Source: a virus. Taken from it: a stretch of 64,000 nucleotides of DNA. Position 1 is the first letter of the stretch. Each line of letters starts with the position of its first letter. The position numbers were made by a program, and so were the translations under genes. Below the pieces are notes generated by a model. That model had not been told where the DNA came from. It ran no database searches and saw nothing but the letters and a program-made list of their open reading frames with translations. The DNA lies in the IMG/VR virus record IMGVR_UViG_3300012926_000036, positions 1 through 64,000 of that record. One strand, 5' to 3'. Shown one piece after another: positions 25,141 to 34,347 of this stretch.

Positions 25141-27749
25141 CCTAAATTTGACGGTATCCCTATTTCGTTCGCTGCGTTCCGAACATGATCCACGACAATC
25201 TTGCGGCCATCTGTGCTCCTAAGCCATTTAGCCAAGGCTTGACGATCATCGAAAAACGCGAAATTTAACTTAGGCTGGGTTGACGTAGGACTCGCAGAGC
25301 TAGCAGGACTACCGCCAACCACGCCCCCAGTAGCGAAGCTCGGCGCAAAACTCATGGAGTTCATGGCGTGAATCATGTCCGGCCCGTAATGCGACACCGC
25401 GCGCGCCGTCACAATCCCTTCCCCGCTTGCTACCATCGCCAAACGATTATCGGTCCCACTCGGTGCCCCTGGAACGATACCGCCCTCGGCAAATGCCAAG
25501 CACGCCGCAAACGCCGCTGCGGCAGCAATCGGGGCGATTATCCAACCGAACCACGGAATCTCTGACGCTGACGCGTACACCCCACGCGCAGCGGCCGCAG
25601 CGTCCTTAAATTTCGTGCTTTCATGAGCCGAATTCTGTATTGCGGCTCCAATAAGAGCTTGAAGCGCTACCTTAATTAGCATGTTTAGGATAGATTCGCC
25701 GGCCTGCACAAACGATTGTTCCCAGTTCTTCGTGCCACTGATTAACCCGCTTAACGCGTTAGTCATGCCGTCAATACCCGTGTTTGTGATGCTCTGAAAT
25801 GTCGCAACCGCTTTGTCGCCGGTAAACGATAGTTGCTCACCGAATTTCTGTAACCCGCTTGTCCATTGACCGATCCAGGTATCTTTCTGGTTCGCAATTT
25901 GTGTCTTAGCTTTAAGAATCTCAAGCTTGTCGATCGCCGCTTGCAGCTTATTTACCTGGGTTTGTTCTTTATCGTTAAGCACGCCCTGAGCGGTCCCGAC
26001 CGCCTCGACCTTGGCCTTCATTTCTACAAGCTTGGCCTCTTCCTTATCGATCGTTGCGATGAATTCCTGGCCAGCCTTAAGGTTCGTTGCCTGCATTTCG
26101 CCCAACGTTTGTTTCCCGAGTTGATGCGCCGCGTTGCTCTTCTCAATCAACGCATGGTACGCTTGCTCTTTCTCGTTAATCTCAGACTGGATCTTGGAGA
26201 TCTCCTGCTGGTCTTGCGTGTCCACGCTCGGGCCGCCACCACCTCCGCCACCGCCGCCACGGCGTCCACGACCGCCACCGCCGCCACTGATCGGCTTCCC
26301 GATTACCAACTGGCGGTCAAGCTCAACTTGCGGGCTCAGGCTCGCCCCACTGCGATCAATTGCCGCGCTTTTTGTGTAATCACCGTACCCGAAACTCGCT
26401 TCATACGCCGCGTTGATCCGGTCCTGTAACCCTTGCGGGCCACCCACCGAACCGCCCCCGCCAGCGCCCCCGAATAAAAACCTGAAATTTTCTAACCCGC
26501 TCAAGATCGCTATCAAATTAGCTACCTGCCCGGCAGCGATAACCGCCGCCTGCCCAAGTTGCGCGATACTCTTTGCCACCTCACTAAACCCGGCAACCAG
26601 CGCCGGATCATTGAGCGCATCAGCTAACGCTTTCGCGGCATCAGTGGCCGGTTTTAAGAACGGTTTAGCGGCTTCAATCGCCAAGTTTTCGAGCGCCGTC
26701 TTTATCCGCTCCATCTGGCCGTCCAGGCTCGAGTTGCGCAGCTCGTCCCCGGCTTGCGCAAACTTCTGTAACCCTTGGGATACAGTGTCATAAAGCTCCC
26801 CAGTCTGGCGCAAACTTTCGACCTCCTTTTTATTTAGATCTAACTTTTGCGCTAAAATGTTCGTGGCCCGAACGTTCCCTTCAAAGATCTGGTTTAACTC
26901 CTGAACAAGTTGCTGATTCGTTATCCCGAGCGCGCGTTGCGCTTGCTCCAGTTGTGTTACCAGATTTATCTGATTACGAAAACTTACCCCGGCATTACTT
27001 AATACAGCGCTCGTCGCGCTAAAACTCTTAGCCAGATTAACTTGGCTTATCTGGTGCTCATTAGCTTTTTGCGTGATTAACGCCATTGCCGCATCAGCAA
27101 CCTTTAGCGATGCATCAAAGTTCTTTATCGCCGGATCAAATTGTTGAAACGTGCCAGCAAGTTGTATCTTAACTTTCTCAAGCTCGCCATTGAGCTTTAC
27201 CCCTTCCTCAATAAACTTTGTGGTCGCCACCGTTGCCGCAGCCAGCGCCGCAGCAAACCCGAGCGCTGCACCGATCCCGGCCCCGATCAAAACCGTGTTC
27301 AGGATGCCGATCTCGCTGCCGAGCCCGATAAAATCCTGGCCCAAATATTGAAGCTCGCGCCCAACCCCTTGCGCACCTGGAATAAAATCAGCCACGTCAC
27401 GCGCTACAAACCCTATACTCCGCGATAACTTTTCAGCGCTAACAGCGTTCTCCTCAGCCCTGAGAGAAAACTCACGCATTGCCGCACTCGCCGGCGCGAA
27501 ATCCGAAGCTGTCTTACCTACCGTCGAGCGCACCCCGGTAATCGCGTCGAGTAACCGTTGTTGACCAACGGTAAACGCTGCCTGTTCAGCGTTCCACGCT
27601 TTTGACGCCTCAGACGCGCCAACGCTCGCAACCTTGCTCGCGTCGATCTCTTTATTAAGCGCAGCCAACTGTGCCTGCACCGCGGCAAGCTCAGCCTTTT
27701 CGCTCTGAACCTTAAGCAGGATCTCAACTACACTCTGAGTTTCAGCCAC
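25137..27749 (-). CDS. Tape measure protein
   Basis: An 870-residue helical protein that starts with GTG at 27749. It has long coiled coils, a hydrophobic segment around residues 150-180 (AALGFAAALAAATVATTKF), a Gly-rich hinge (GGGGGRGRRGGG), and a membrane-like Ala-rich region near 740-760. The C-terminal MVASGEGIVTARAVSHYGPDMI motif is common in tape measures. Family knowledge (about 1.5 A per residue) would suggest a tail of roughly 130 nm. It follows the G/T chaperones. Confidence 0.9.
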   Translation of the reverse strand: MAETQSVVEILLKVQSEKAELAAVQAQLAALNKEIDASKVASVGASEASKAWNAEQAAFTVGQQRLLDAITGVRSTVGKTASDFAPASAAMREFSLRAEENAVSAEKLSRSIGFVARDVADFIPGAQGVGRELQYLGQDFIGLGSEIGILNTVLIGAGIGAALGFAAALAAATVATTKFIEEGVKLNGELEKVKIQLAGTFQQFDPAIKNFDASLKVADAAMALITQKANEHQISQVNLAKSFSATSAVLSNAGVSFRNQINLVTQLEQAQRALGITNQQLVQELNQIFEGNVRATNILAQKLDLNKKEVESLRQTGELYDTVSQGLQKFAQAGDELRNSSLDGQMERIKTALENLAIEAAKPFLKPATDAAKALADALNDPALVAGFSEVAKSIAQLGQAAVIAAGQVANLIAILSGLENFRFLFGGAGGGGSVGGPQGLQDRINAAYEASFGYGDYTKSAAIDRSGASLSPQVELDRQLVIGKPISGGGGGRGRRGGGGGGGGGPSVDTQDQQEISKIQSEINEKEQAYHALIEKSNAAHQLGKQTLGEMQATNLKAGQEFIATIDKEEAKLVEMKAKVEAVGTAQGVLNDKEQTQVNKLQAAIDKLEILKAKTQIANQKDTWIGQWTSGLQKFGEQLSFTGDKAVATFQSITNTGIDGMTNALSGLISGTKNWEQSFVQAGESILNMLIKVALQALIGAAIQNSAHESTKFKDAAAAARGVYASASEIPWFGWIIAPIAAAAAFAACLAFAEGGIVPGAPSGTDNRLAMVASGEGIVTARAVSHYGPDMIHAMNSMSFAPSFATGGVVGGSPASSASPTSTQPKLNFAFFDDRQALAKWLRSTDGRKIVVDHVRNAANEIGIPSNLG

Positions 27750-27921
27750 GGTAAATTCCTAAAAATTGGCGCACCAACTGGTTATACACCCGTTGGCCAT
27801 CCGTTCCGCAGAACGCCGGCGCTACCCCGGCCGCAACCGTGTACAACCCTTGCAGATGTTCAAGCGCTGACAATTGCATAGCTACCTGGTGCGTTCTGAT
27901 AATGCGCGCAACCGGCCACAT
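27742..27921 (-). CDS. Tail chaperone T-like ORF (frameshift partner)
   Basis: A 59-residue ORF from ATG at 27921 to TGA at 27742, overlapping the tape measure start by 8 bp. The frame stays open further upstream within the preceding gene, where it reads VGILTGQPPHEVIMWPVAR, the sort of sequence found in T-type tail chaperones. In most siphophages T is made only as a G-T fusion by a -1 slip. Free-standing translation from 27921 is the alternative. Confidence 0.6.
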   Translation of the reverse strand: MWPVARIIRTHQVAMQLSALEHLQGLYTVAAGVAPAFCGTDGQRVYNQLVRQFLGIYRG

Positions 27922-27923
27922 GA

Positions 27924-28334
27924 TTACTTCGTGCGGAGGTTGCCCGGTAAGGATTCCAACTTCGAAGACGACCCGTCCAAAAGTGAGGTTAACGCCCTGC
28001 GTTTCTCGGTTTGCGCGGAAAGCACTTTGATCATTCGCTCCAGGATCTTCCCGTCGCGTTCCGCAAACCGGGCTAAGATAGGGTCGTTAATTTCAACCCC
28101 GATATCTAGAATACGTTCAACTTCTTCGTACGGTATTGTGCCAGCCCATTTCTCCGGTTGCCCACAAAAAAGCTCAACCGTTTTTCCCTGATCGCCGTAG
28201 CACATAGCGTAGGCTTGCAGTTCATAGACGTTGAGCTTTTTAACGCGCACCTCTTCGGTGCCGCCGTCAATGATTTGCACATTAACGGCGCGATATCCTT
28301 GGATATTTTCTATCTCAGTTTTTCCATCAACCAC
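27924..28334 (-). CDS. Tail assembly chaperone G-like
   Basis: A 136-residue protein located between major tail protein and tape measure. It is soluble and contains KKLNVYELQAYAMCYGDQ and ERILDIGVEIND, ending in a basic, unstructured tail. This is the usual position and size of the tail assembly chaperone (lambda gpG). A -1 frame continues into 27742-27921. Confidence 0.7.
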   Translation of the reverse strand: MVDGKTEIENIQGYRAVNVQIIDGGTEEVRVKKLNVYELQAYAMCYGDQGKTVELFCGQPEKWAGTIPYEEVERILDIGVEINDPILARFAERDGKILERMIKVLSAQTEKRRALTSLLDGSSSKLESLPGNLRTK

Positions 28335-28379
28335 TGTTTCGGCCTAGCTATCGGGTGGCCGATAATCACCCTTTTATTG

Positions 28380-29147
28380 TTAAACCTCAACCTTATACAG
28401 GTTACCAGCACCGACAAGCGACAACGTAAACTCGCAGTTCGCAAACGCTTCCGCCTTATAATCCGGATACTTCGACGGTGACAAGAAACAGTTCCCGGTC
28501 AGCCTATGATTGAACAACGTAGAAAACGCATCCGTAAACGTAATCTCGCAATACCCGGACACATTCATGTTATTAAACGTGTCAGTTTTCCAAATACGAG
28601 GGAACACCGTTGCAGTCATAGCTGGTAACGAATACGTAATAACAATCGATTGTGTGCCATCAACGAACGTTGATCCGGACCGGAACCTAATAGCGCTAGC
28701 TTTAGTACCTCCACCGACTAAGTCATAATCAACACCGATTACAAGATTAGTCACACCCTGCTTAACGGAAATAATTGTCGGATTTTCGCCCGGTATCCTG
28801 AACACGTCAAATGGCGAAACGTTCGCACACGTTAATGTCGATGACGCGCTTAACGTTTGTAACAATGACGCCTTGGTTGTATACCCATAAAGCAACGCGA
28901 GATTCGATACCGGAAACTCGTCAGCCTGAATCGTGAACACCGGTGCAACCGTTGTCACAACCTTTTTAGCAAGTTGCAGGAAACCGTTTACACTAAAAAA
29001 TGCATCGATGCTTTTTACACCAGATACCGCTGTTACATTTGTCAGGTTCCCGAAATCGATAAACCGATCCGATACACCAGCCTTCTGAAACAAGATAAGC
29101 GCACTGGCATTAATGATATTATTAGCATCAGAAAAGTTTTGGCTCAT
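28380..29147 (-). CDS. Major tail tube protein
   Basis: A 255-residue beta-rich protein. It has the features of a siphophage major tail protein: a N-terminal arm (SDANNIINASALILFQK), beta sandwich strands, a VDYDLVGGGTKASAIRF segment and a C-terminal KAEAFANCEFTLSLVG. It is immediately upstream of the G-like chaperone. It would polymerise around the tape measure into the tail tube. Confidence 0.75.
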   Translation of the reverse strand: MSQNFSDANNIINASALILFQKAGVSDRFIDFGNLTNVTAVSGVKSIDAFFSVNGFLQLAKKVVTTVAPVFTIQADEFPVSNLALLYGYTTKASLLQTLSASSTLTCANVSPFDVFRIPGENPTIISVKQGVTNLVIGVDYDLVGGGTKASAIRFRSGSTFVDGTQSIVITYSLPAMTATVFPRIWKTDTFNNMNVSGYCEITFTDAFSTLFNHRLTGNCFLSPSKYPDYKAEAFANCEFTLSLVGAGNLYKVEV

Positions 29148-29662
29148 ATAGTTTGTATAGTTAAATTAGCCTGGAACATAAGTAAGTATGTCAATGCTTG
29201 TCGTTGGTCAGAGTGCGCACGCAGGGTTACACCTAATAGTTGCATAATCTGTTGTCGAAAATGGATACCGGCAATCACGTTATGCGATTTGAAATGTAGC
29301 AACTCAATTATTCTTGACACTATAGTTGCAGCAGATATCTGGGTACCAGTACTAGCCTGATTAATCGCATAAAATTCAGATACCTGAATCTGGATTCTTA
29401 CGTTAGAATATAACGGCGCGCCCTTGTCAGTTCCCTGTTTCGGGTCCATTAACCGTAAATCTGGCGTTAATATTACCACAACAATACCCATCTCGCCAAT
29501 TGCTCGCTGCGTATAACTAACAATGTCCCCGATCTGTTCCGTTACAACTGGAACCGGCTTACCGTTAAATGACCGTGCCCCGTTAAATATCGGATCAATG
29601 GTCAACATACCGGACAACGCCGATTGCAACTGCGCTAATGTACTCGTAACGCTCAATGCCAA
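29144..29662 (-). CDS. Tail terminator / completion protein
   Basis: A 172-residue protein that overlaps the tail tube gene by 4 bp. The N-terminal helix (TSTLAQLQSALSGML) and the pattern with GEMGIVVVILTPDLRL, then RIQIQVSEF, match small tail-terminator type phage proteins (gpU-like). Its position between connector and tail tube supports this. Homology at the sequence level is weak. Confidence 0.6.
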   Translation of the reverse strand: MALSVTSTLAQLQSALSGMLTIDPIFNGARSFNGKPVPVVTEQIGDIVSYTQRAIGEMGIVVVILTPDLRLMDPKQGTDKGAPLYSNVRIQIQVSEFYAINQASTGTQISAATIVSRIIELLHFKSHNVIAGIHFRQQIMQLLGVTLRAHSDQRQALTYLLMFQANLTIQTI

Positions 29663-30129
29663 AACCCGTAATCAGGTACATTAATATTAGGAACTTTCGA
29701 TCGATCAGATAAGAAATCGTCTCGACTAGCAAACCGTAGCTGGTCCGGAGCAAACGCGCGCGCTGTCACAAACTCGATAAACAATTTACCGGTAGCAGCG
29801 TCATCAAGATGCTTGATAGCATCCTTATAGCTCTGCATTCTCGCGTCGTCTATGAACAACTTCGCTTGCGGGAAACTGGTTAAGAATTTGTAACGAACAA
29901 TCTCGATTGCATCCCCGTATAATTCCTCTGGGATCGTTAAGTCCGGACCCATACCGACTCGGTTCTCGGCAAACGCTGCTACCTTGCCGCGCACCAACGA
30001 CACAACCCAACTAATAATCTGAGCTAACCGATCAGGCATACCCGTTGCGCTCGCTCCTACCCCGAACAAATCGCGCTCAGGCTGTGTTAAAGCGTTCAAC
30101 ATATCATCCGGATCAAGTTGCATCCACAT
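29653..30129 (-). CDS. Head-tail connector (DUF1320/gp36-like)
   Basis: A 158-residue helical protein. The pattern of LYGDAIEIVRYKFLTSFP and YKDAIKHLDDAATGKLFIEF is that of DUF1320/Mu gp36-like connectors, which have ...aid..ia.y.l... then ry..Ai..L..ia.G...l. It directly follows the capsid gene, the place for this protein. It overlaps the next gene by 10 bp. Confidence 0.7.
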   Translation of the reverse strand: MWMQLDPDDMLNALTQPERDLFGVGASATGMPDRLAQIISWVVSLVRGKVAAFAENRVGMGPDLTIPEELYGDAIEIVRYKFLTSFPQAKLFIDDARMQSYKDAIKHLDDAATGKLFIEFVTARAFAPDQLRFASRDDFLSDRSKVPNINVPDYGFWH

Positions 30130-30147
30130 ACTTACTTTACTTCTGAT

Positions 30148-31068
30148 TTACGTTGCCTGAATCCGGTAAACGATACCTGCCCCGGTAATCGCAAACAACT
30201 GTTGCCAATCCAGGTAAAACACGTCCGATCGAATCTTTTCTTCACGATACTGGCGCATAGCCGTAAACCGATTCGCCGTCCGTACAAACACCTTCATGAG
30301 TGTAGGGTCCATAATGCCTGGATCATCCTGTCCGTAAAACACAAATACGTTATTCGTTGAACCGCCTGTATCAGTGTAAAGAACACCACCGCCGACCCTA
30401 ATCTGTAACGGAACCGCGAACAGTTGCGCAGCCACTTCCGTAGTCGCAACACCGAGTCTAGAAAACCGAATGCGATCCAAGACTTGTTTATTATTTTTGA
30501 ACAATAACCACGCGCTAAGATCAAAAAATAATCGGTTTGGAACCACCCCAGTAGTATCCGTGATATTCTGAACACATTTATCAATCTGCAATACAGGATC
30601 ATCGGTACCTGCACCACCCCACGCCGCCCCGAGTGTTGACCCTGTACCGGTAAACCCCGGGACAGTTGTGCTTGTAGTCACATTCGCTTTAAGGAATACG
30701 AACAATGATTTTAAATAATTATTTAAAATCGTTAACGTCAAATCCCTAACCTTAACCATCTCAAGCGTAGCTTCAGACTCAGGGTTTTGCCGACGTTCAA
30801 TATCGTCTATGGTAGTCTCCAGCGAATTCTCGCTCAACACCCCAACCGAATCCGTTACCGTATACCCAATCCGCGCCGCGCTACCGCCAAGTGATCGACG
30901 CGTATCAATACCTAGAAACGCGTTGCCGCTACCATAATTTTTATAGAAAAACTTCTCAGTAACAACCGGAACCTCTGGCGCCAAAAATCCTGCAATATCG
31001 TTCTTCTGAGCCCAATCGCCTACGATACCTTGTGCGTAGGTCAATAATTGTGAAACATCATAAGGCAT
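30148..31068 (-). CDS. Major capsid protein
   Basis: A 306-residue protein of the Mu gpT-like HK97-fold group. It has an extended N-terminal arm (VSQLLTYAQGIVGDWAQ), a helical spine region (LEMVKVRDLTLTILNNYLK), NRLFFDLSAWLLFKNNKQVLDRI and a P-domain-like C-terminus. A strong Shine-Dalgarno AAGGAG (31078-31083) lies 9 bp from the ATG, unlike most other genes here, which fits high expression. It follows the decoration and protease genes, as expected. Confidence 0.85.
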   Translation of the reverse strand: MPYDVSQLLTYAQGIVGDWAQKNDIAGFLAPEVPVVTEKFFYKNYGSGNAFLGIDTRRSLGGSAARIGYTVTDSVGVLSENSLETTIDDIERRQNPESEATLEMVKVRDLTLTILNNYLKSLFVFLKANVTTSTTVPGFTGTGSTLGAAWGGAGTDDPVLQIDKCVQNITDTTGVVPNRLFFDLSAWLLFKNNKQVLDRIRFSRLGVATTEVAAQLFAVPLQIRVGGGVLYTDTGGSTNNVFVFYGQDDPGIMDPTLMKVFVRTANRFTAMRQYREEKIRSDVFYLDWQQLFAITGAGIVYRIQAT

Positions 31069-31087
31069 AAAATATTTCTCCTTTCTA

Positions 31088-31462
31088 TTAGATTAAAACC
31101 GCCTCAATGAATCCGTTTATACCTGTCGCAATCGATGTTGCGACCGCTGTATTAAGAACGGTGACGTTCACAACTCCGGACGCTGCCCAGTACAGTTTTT
31201 GAAACGGCACCGGAACAATTGCGGCCGCGCACTTAATTAATACGCTGCACCCTTTCGCGCAAAACACATCGACCGTAAGCAATGACAGATCGGCATCCGA
31301 TGTGCACACACCTACCGGCACATTCGTTCCGACACTCCACGGTTCGACAACACTTGTACCGGCGTTCCATTGAACGACCATGCCGCGCACAAGCGTTGAT
31401 GCCGCTGCGACCGAAAACGGCACAATAGGAATTTCTCTCACTACACCTGCAAAAGTTGACAT
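31088..31462 (-). CDS. Capsid decoration protein (DUF2190-like)
   Basis: A 124-residue beta-rich protein between protease and capsid genes. Features such as AASTLVRGMVVQWNAG, VGVCTSDADLSLLTVDVF and GFIEAVLI resemble DUF2190/gpD-type decoration proteins. A full AGGAGG (31471-31476) stands 8 bp before the ATG, so it is likely expressed at high level, as a decoration protein should be. Confidence 0.7.
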   Translation of the reverse strand: MSTFAGVVREIPIVPFSVAAASTLVRGMVVQWNAGTSVVEPWSVGTNVPVGVCTSDADLSLLTVDVFCAKGCSVLIKCAAAIVPVPFQKLYWAASGVVNVTVLNTAVATSIATGINGFIEAVLI

Positions 31463-31482
31463 AAATTTTTCCTCCTAAAAAG

Positions 31483-32766
31483 TTAGCTGTTTGCGCCTGC
31501 GAATAACTCAGGTTGCCGCGCAGCGCATATTTGCCACGCTTTTTCCCATGTCACCCCGGCATGTGTCGCCTGATACTCTAATACCGCCGCTTTACACGTC
31601 CGGCCAGTATCTAGGTTAAGCAATGACGTGTCTTTAACAGCCGGTGCTCTACCAACATCTTTATGCGCCCCGGTTACTGTCACGACAGTTTTAAACGCCG
31701 CGTTAGGTACCATCGCCTCGATATGCGCCTTGACGCTCTCAGGGTCCGACATGAACCATTTCCTCAGACCGGCTTTAACCGTTTCGTTCTTTGGTGGCAA
31801 CTTCCCGGCGTCAATCGCGCCTTGAATCAATAGCTCGGCTTCACGGTTTACGGCTTCAACCCTTTGCGTTTCTGCCGCGTCGCGTAACGCCTTATTCTCG
31901 GCTCGCAGTACTTCAAGTTCGTCCTGCGAATCCTCCTTTTTCAATTCGTCTAGTTCGGCGCGTACAGTTTCCAACTCGGTCCTGAGCGCCGCCTCTTCTG
32001 CTTCTGTCATTGTACTATCTCCATTGTTAGCGGCGGACCCATCGCCGGTTTGATTTGCTGAAATTCGTTTAATATCCCTGAAAGCCGGGTTGTTCGTCAG
32101 AGCGCCAATCGCGCCGCTCTTAGGTAACCCGGCCGGATCGCCGGATTCGTTCAAGATGAACGTAGGCGAAAAATAACTGTAATCGCGGCCACCAACCGCA
32201 GTTTTGCCGGCCCCGGTCCAATCGAGCTCAAGCATGACGCCTTGATCCTCTTTCCACGTAAACCGTTTCGGAATTGCGGCGGCAGCGCCGCCTTTGTGAT
32301 CAAAATCGATGTACGGCCGAACGTTACCAACAAGTAATTGGTCAAGCTCGGCCTGGAGCACATCTGCCGTGCGCTCGGTCACGGTGACACTGATCTGGCG
32401 CGGTTCACCGTTAACGCTCGGGTGAATCGTGGCTTGACCAGCCGGCATATACATAACCTCGGCCGGTGGCTCACCGTTGAGAGGGACCGAATACTCGGAC
32501 GTTATTAAGAACTGGCTCGCTGTCGTTATCCCAAACCGTTTACATGCCGCGCGGATTCTGCCCTTGACAGTTGCGAGATCGCCACTCGAATACTTAGCGG
32601 CGTTCTTCGGCATATTAATATAGGACCACGCTGCGCGCGCGCGTTCCGCAGTATTAAGAGGATATTTCTTGTTTTTTGGATCTGCAAAATGAGCATCGCT
32701 CCCATATTTGCTTACACCCTCTTTAGGGTTAACCCCTGTACGTTTCGCAATCGCTGCAACTTTCAT
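31483..32766 (-). CDS. Capsid maturation protease/scaffold (Mu gpI-like)
   Basis: A 427-residue protein. Residues 1-80 form a separate N-terminal module (VNPKEGVSKYGSDAHFADP ... RIRAACKRFGI, DUF6582-like). The middle has the gpI-like protease core with IDFDHKGG, where His is catalytic, and DYSYFSPTFI. The C-terminal third starts with a long coiled coil (EAALRTELETVRAELDELKK) that acts as internal scaffold. It would build the procapsid and then cleave. It lies directly upstream of decoration and capsid genes. Confidence 0.8.
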   Translation of the reverse strand: MKVAAIAKRTGVNPKEGVSKYGSDAHFADPKNKKYPLNTAERARAAWSYINMPKNAAKYSSGDLATVKGRIRAACKRFGITTASQFLITSEYSVPLNGEPPAEVMYMPAGQATIHPSVNGEPRQISVTVTERTADVLQAELDQLLVGNVRPYIDFDHKGGAAAAIPKRFTWKEDQGVMLELDWTGAGKTAVGGRDYSYFSPTFILNESGDPAGLPKSGAIGALTNNPAFRDIKRISANQTGDGSAANNGDSTMTEAEEAALRTELETVRAELDELKKEDSQDELEVLRAENKALRDAAETQRVEAVNREAELLIQGAIDAGKLPPKNETVKAGLRKWFMSDPESVKAHIEAMVPNAAFKTVVTVTGAHKDVGRAPAVKDTSLLNLDTGRTCKAAVLEYQATHAGVTWEKAWQICAARQPELFAGANS

Positions 32767-33717
32767 TTATGAAATTACCTTTCCGTTAACATGATCCCAT
32801 CCTTTAACCTCAAGTATCTGACCGGTATGCGTATCAGTAACCCACCAAGTACAAATCGCGTTATCATTCAAGCCGAGCATAATTGCTAGGCCAGCCGTCA
32901 TGTCGAGTGGCCGATTCAAACGTTCATTTGGCCCAAGATCACCTAGATGCACAGCAGTAACGTGCTTGCCAGTAGCATGACAATACACATCAAAAAGCCA
33001 TCTGCCTTTTCGCACATCGGCGTAAACCGCGTCACCACTACCGATAGTTGCACGAAAAATTGGGATAGGAATCGAGATAAACACCTTATCCCGGCCATGC
33101 GTGTCATCACCAAAAGCGCCCTTTAAATCGTGCCCTTTTGAATCCATGTCGCCAGTGTCGTCTGTACCCTCCGGATGAGCCTTACTCGCCGGGTTCCACC
33201 CAAACCATGTGCCTAGGCCCGTAACACTAAACGGCGGCTTAGGAATTATGTGGCTTGGGACAATTCCAATAGGAATCAACCCGGTTGGACGCATAACTGC
33301 TGACTCTTGCGCGAAAGGAGAAGGTGGCGCCGGCCCATCAATTACGGCTGAACCTGATTCTGTGCCCGGAGCTGGTTTAATGCCGTGGTCAAGTCCGCTA
33401 CCCGATGCTGAAGGCGTTGATACTCCGCTCCCGACACCCATACTTGGCCCTTGGAGTCCGTCTGAAACCGCGGATCGGATCCTTGCTGTAAACTCAGCGG
33501 CGTTTGCTTGGTCGTCGAGGTACACGCTGACAGCTGTAAGATCATTAGCGTTACGAGCAGCATCAATCTTAGCCAGTAGTTCCCGGCCTTTTGCGAGTTG
33601 TTGTTGATCGATATCATAGACTTCTCTCCTTGCCCTGATTTCCGTAAGGCGCGTCTGCCACTTGAAAAACTCGATTAAAGCTTCTAGAGCGGACTGGACT
33701 GTAGCCAAAATTTCCAT
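32767..33717 (-). CDS. Putative lysis protein with barrel-like C-terminus
   Basis: A 316-residue protein. It has an N-terminal helical part (1-90), a Ser/Gly/Pro-rich linker (90-150), and a C-terminal domain (about 200-310) with VFISIPIPIFRATIGSGDAV, TGKHVTAVHLGDLGPN and DMTAGLAIMLGL. That order recalls the double-psi barrel (RlpA/3D-type) of some cell-wall enzymes and endolysins, where a D.GP motif is characteristic. A lipoprotein gene nested in another frame (33342-33617) supports a lysis role, but there is no proof of activity. Confidence 0.55.
   Translation of the reverse strand: MEILATVQSALEALIEFFKWQTRLTEIRARREVYDIDQQQLAKGRELLAKIDAARNANDLTAVSVYLDDQANAAEFTARIRSAVSDGLQGPSMGVGSGVSTPSASGSGLDHGIKPAPGTESGSAVIDGPAPPSPFAQESAVMRPTGLIPIGIVPSHIIPKPPFSVTGLGTWFGWNPASKAHPEGTDDTGDMDSKGHDLKGAFGDDTHGRDKVFISIPIPIFRATIGSGDAVYADVRKGRWLFDVYCHATGKHVTAVHLGDLGPNERLNRPLDMTAGLAIMLGLNDNAICTWWVTDTHTGQILEVKGWDHVNGKVIS
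33342..33617 (-). CDS. Nested Rz1-like outer-membrane spanin lipoprotein
   Basis: A 91-residue ORF wholly inside the 32767-33717 gene in another frame. It has a hydrophobic signal (WLRLMLLVTLMILQ), a perfect lipobox L-S-A-C with C32, then a polar Gln/Ser-rich body and a helical end (YQRLQHRVADLTTALNQL). A strong Shine-Dalgarno AAGGAG (33626-33631) is 8 bp before the ATG. Nested lipoproteins of this sort are the hallmark of Rz/Rz1 spanins, which fuse inner and outer membranes at lysis. No clear Rz partner with an N-terminal membrane anchor is in the same frame as the outer gene. Confidence 0.7.
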   Translation of the reverse strand: MISINNNSQKAGNYWLRLMLLVTLMILQLSACTSTTKQTPLSLQQGSDPRFQTDSKGQVWVSGAEYQRLQHRVADLTTALNQLRAQNQVQP

Positions 33718-34347
33718 TTACGCGGCCGCTCCCTCAATAGCTAAATCAAAATCTAGCATGAACGATTCATCAAAAATTGCTTGTAACTCCATCTGGGGCG
33801 GCATCGCGCCCGGCCACGGATATTGTTCAACGCTATCGACAAGCGCATAGATCGGCACGACATCGAACCCGGCGCGTTTGCCACTTCCGGTGTGTACGTT
33901 CTTAGCTAAAACACCTTGAGACGCTGGCCCGTGCGTTTTAATAACGAAAAGCGAATCACTGAACTCGCGAGCCGGTACGCCTTTCGCCTCCGGCACCAGC
34001 GGAATGGTTAAGTATTTAGCGTGCACAGGCGTTATTGTCCCACCGGTGATCTTATGCGCCAAATGCGGGTGCGTATTAACCACCATCGCTACGTGATTAT
34101 CAATCAAGACCGGTTCCTGCCACGAAGCCGCAACTTCCTTCTCCCATTCGCCGGAGTGCGGCCCTGACATGTAATGCGACCCGCGCCACGCACCATCGAA
34201 CCCCTCGTGATACAGCTGTACAAAATCTTTAATTTTTTTCGCCGACATCATGAGCAAAGTAGCCGGATCACCGGTAATACGCCCAAGCTCAGCCAACTTC
34301 GCCGTAGCCGTATCTTGAGTAACAGATATCTCAATAAATACACTCAT
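33718..34347 (-). CDS. Phage virion morphogenesis protein (Mu gpG-like)
   Basis: A 209-residue protein with TAKLAELGRITGDPATLLMMSA and KKIKDFVQLYHEGFDGAW. This matches the Phage_tail_S/virion morphogenesis family (MuG) that appears between portal and protease in Mu-like heads. It acts in head or head-tail completion. It abuts the lysis-type gene and overlaps the next gene by 4 bp. Confidence 0.65.
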   Translation of the reverse strand: MSVFIEISVTQDTATAKLAELGRITGDPATLLMMSAKKIKDFVQLYHEGFDGAWRGSHYMSGPHSGEWEKEVAASWQEPVLIDNHVAMVVNTHPHLAHKITGGTITPVHAKYLTIPLVPEAKGVPAREFSDSLFVIKTHGPASQGVLAKNVHTGSGKRAGFDVVPIYALVDSVEQYPWPGAMPPQMELQAIFDESFMLDFDLAIEGAAA

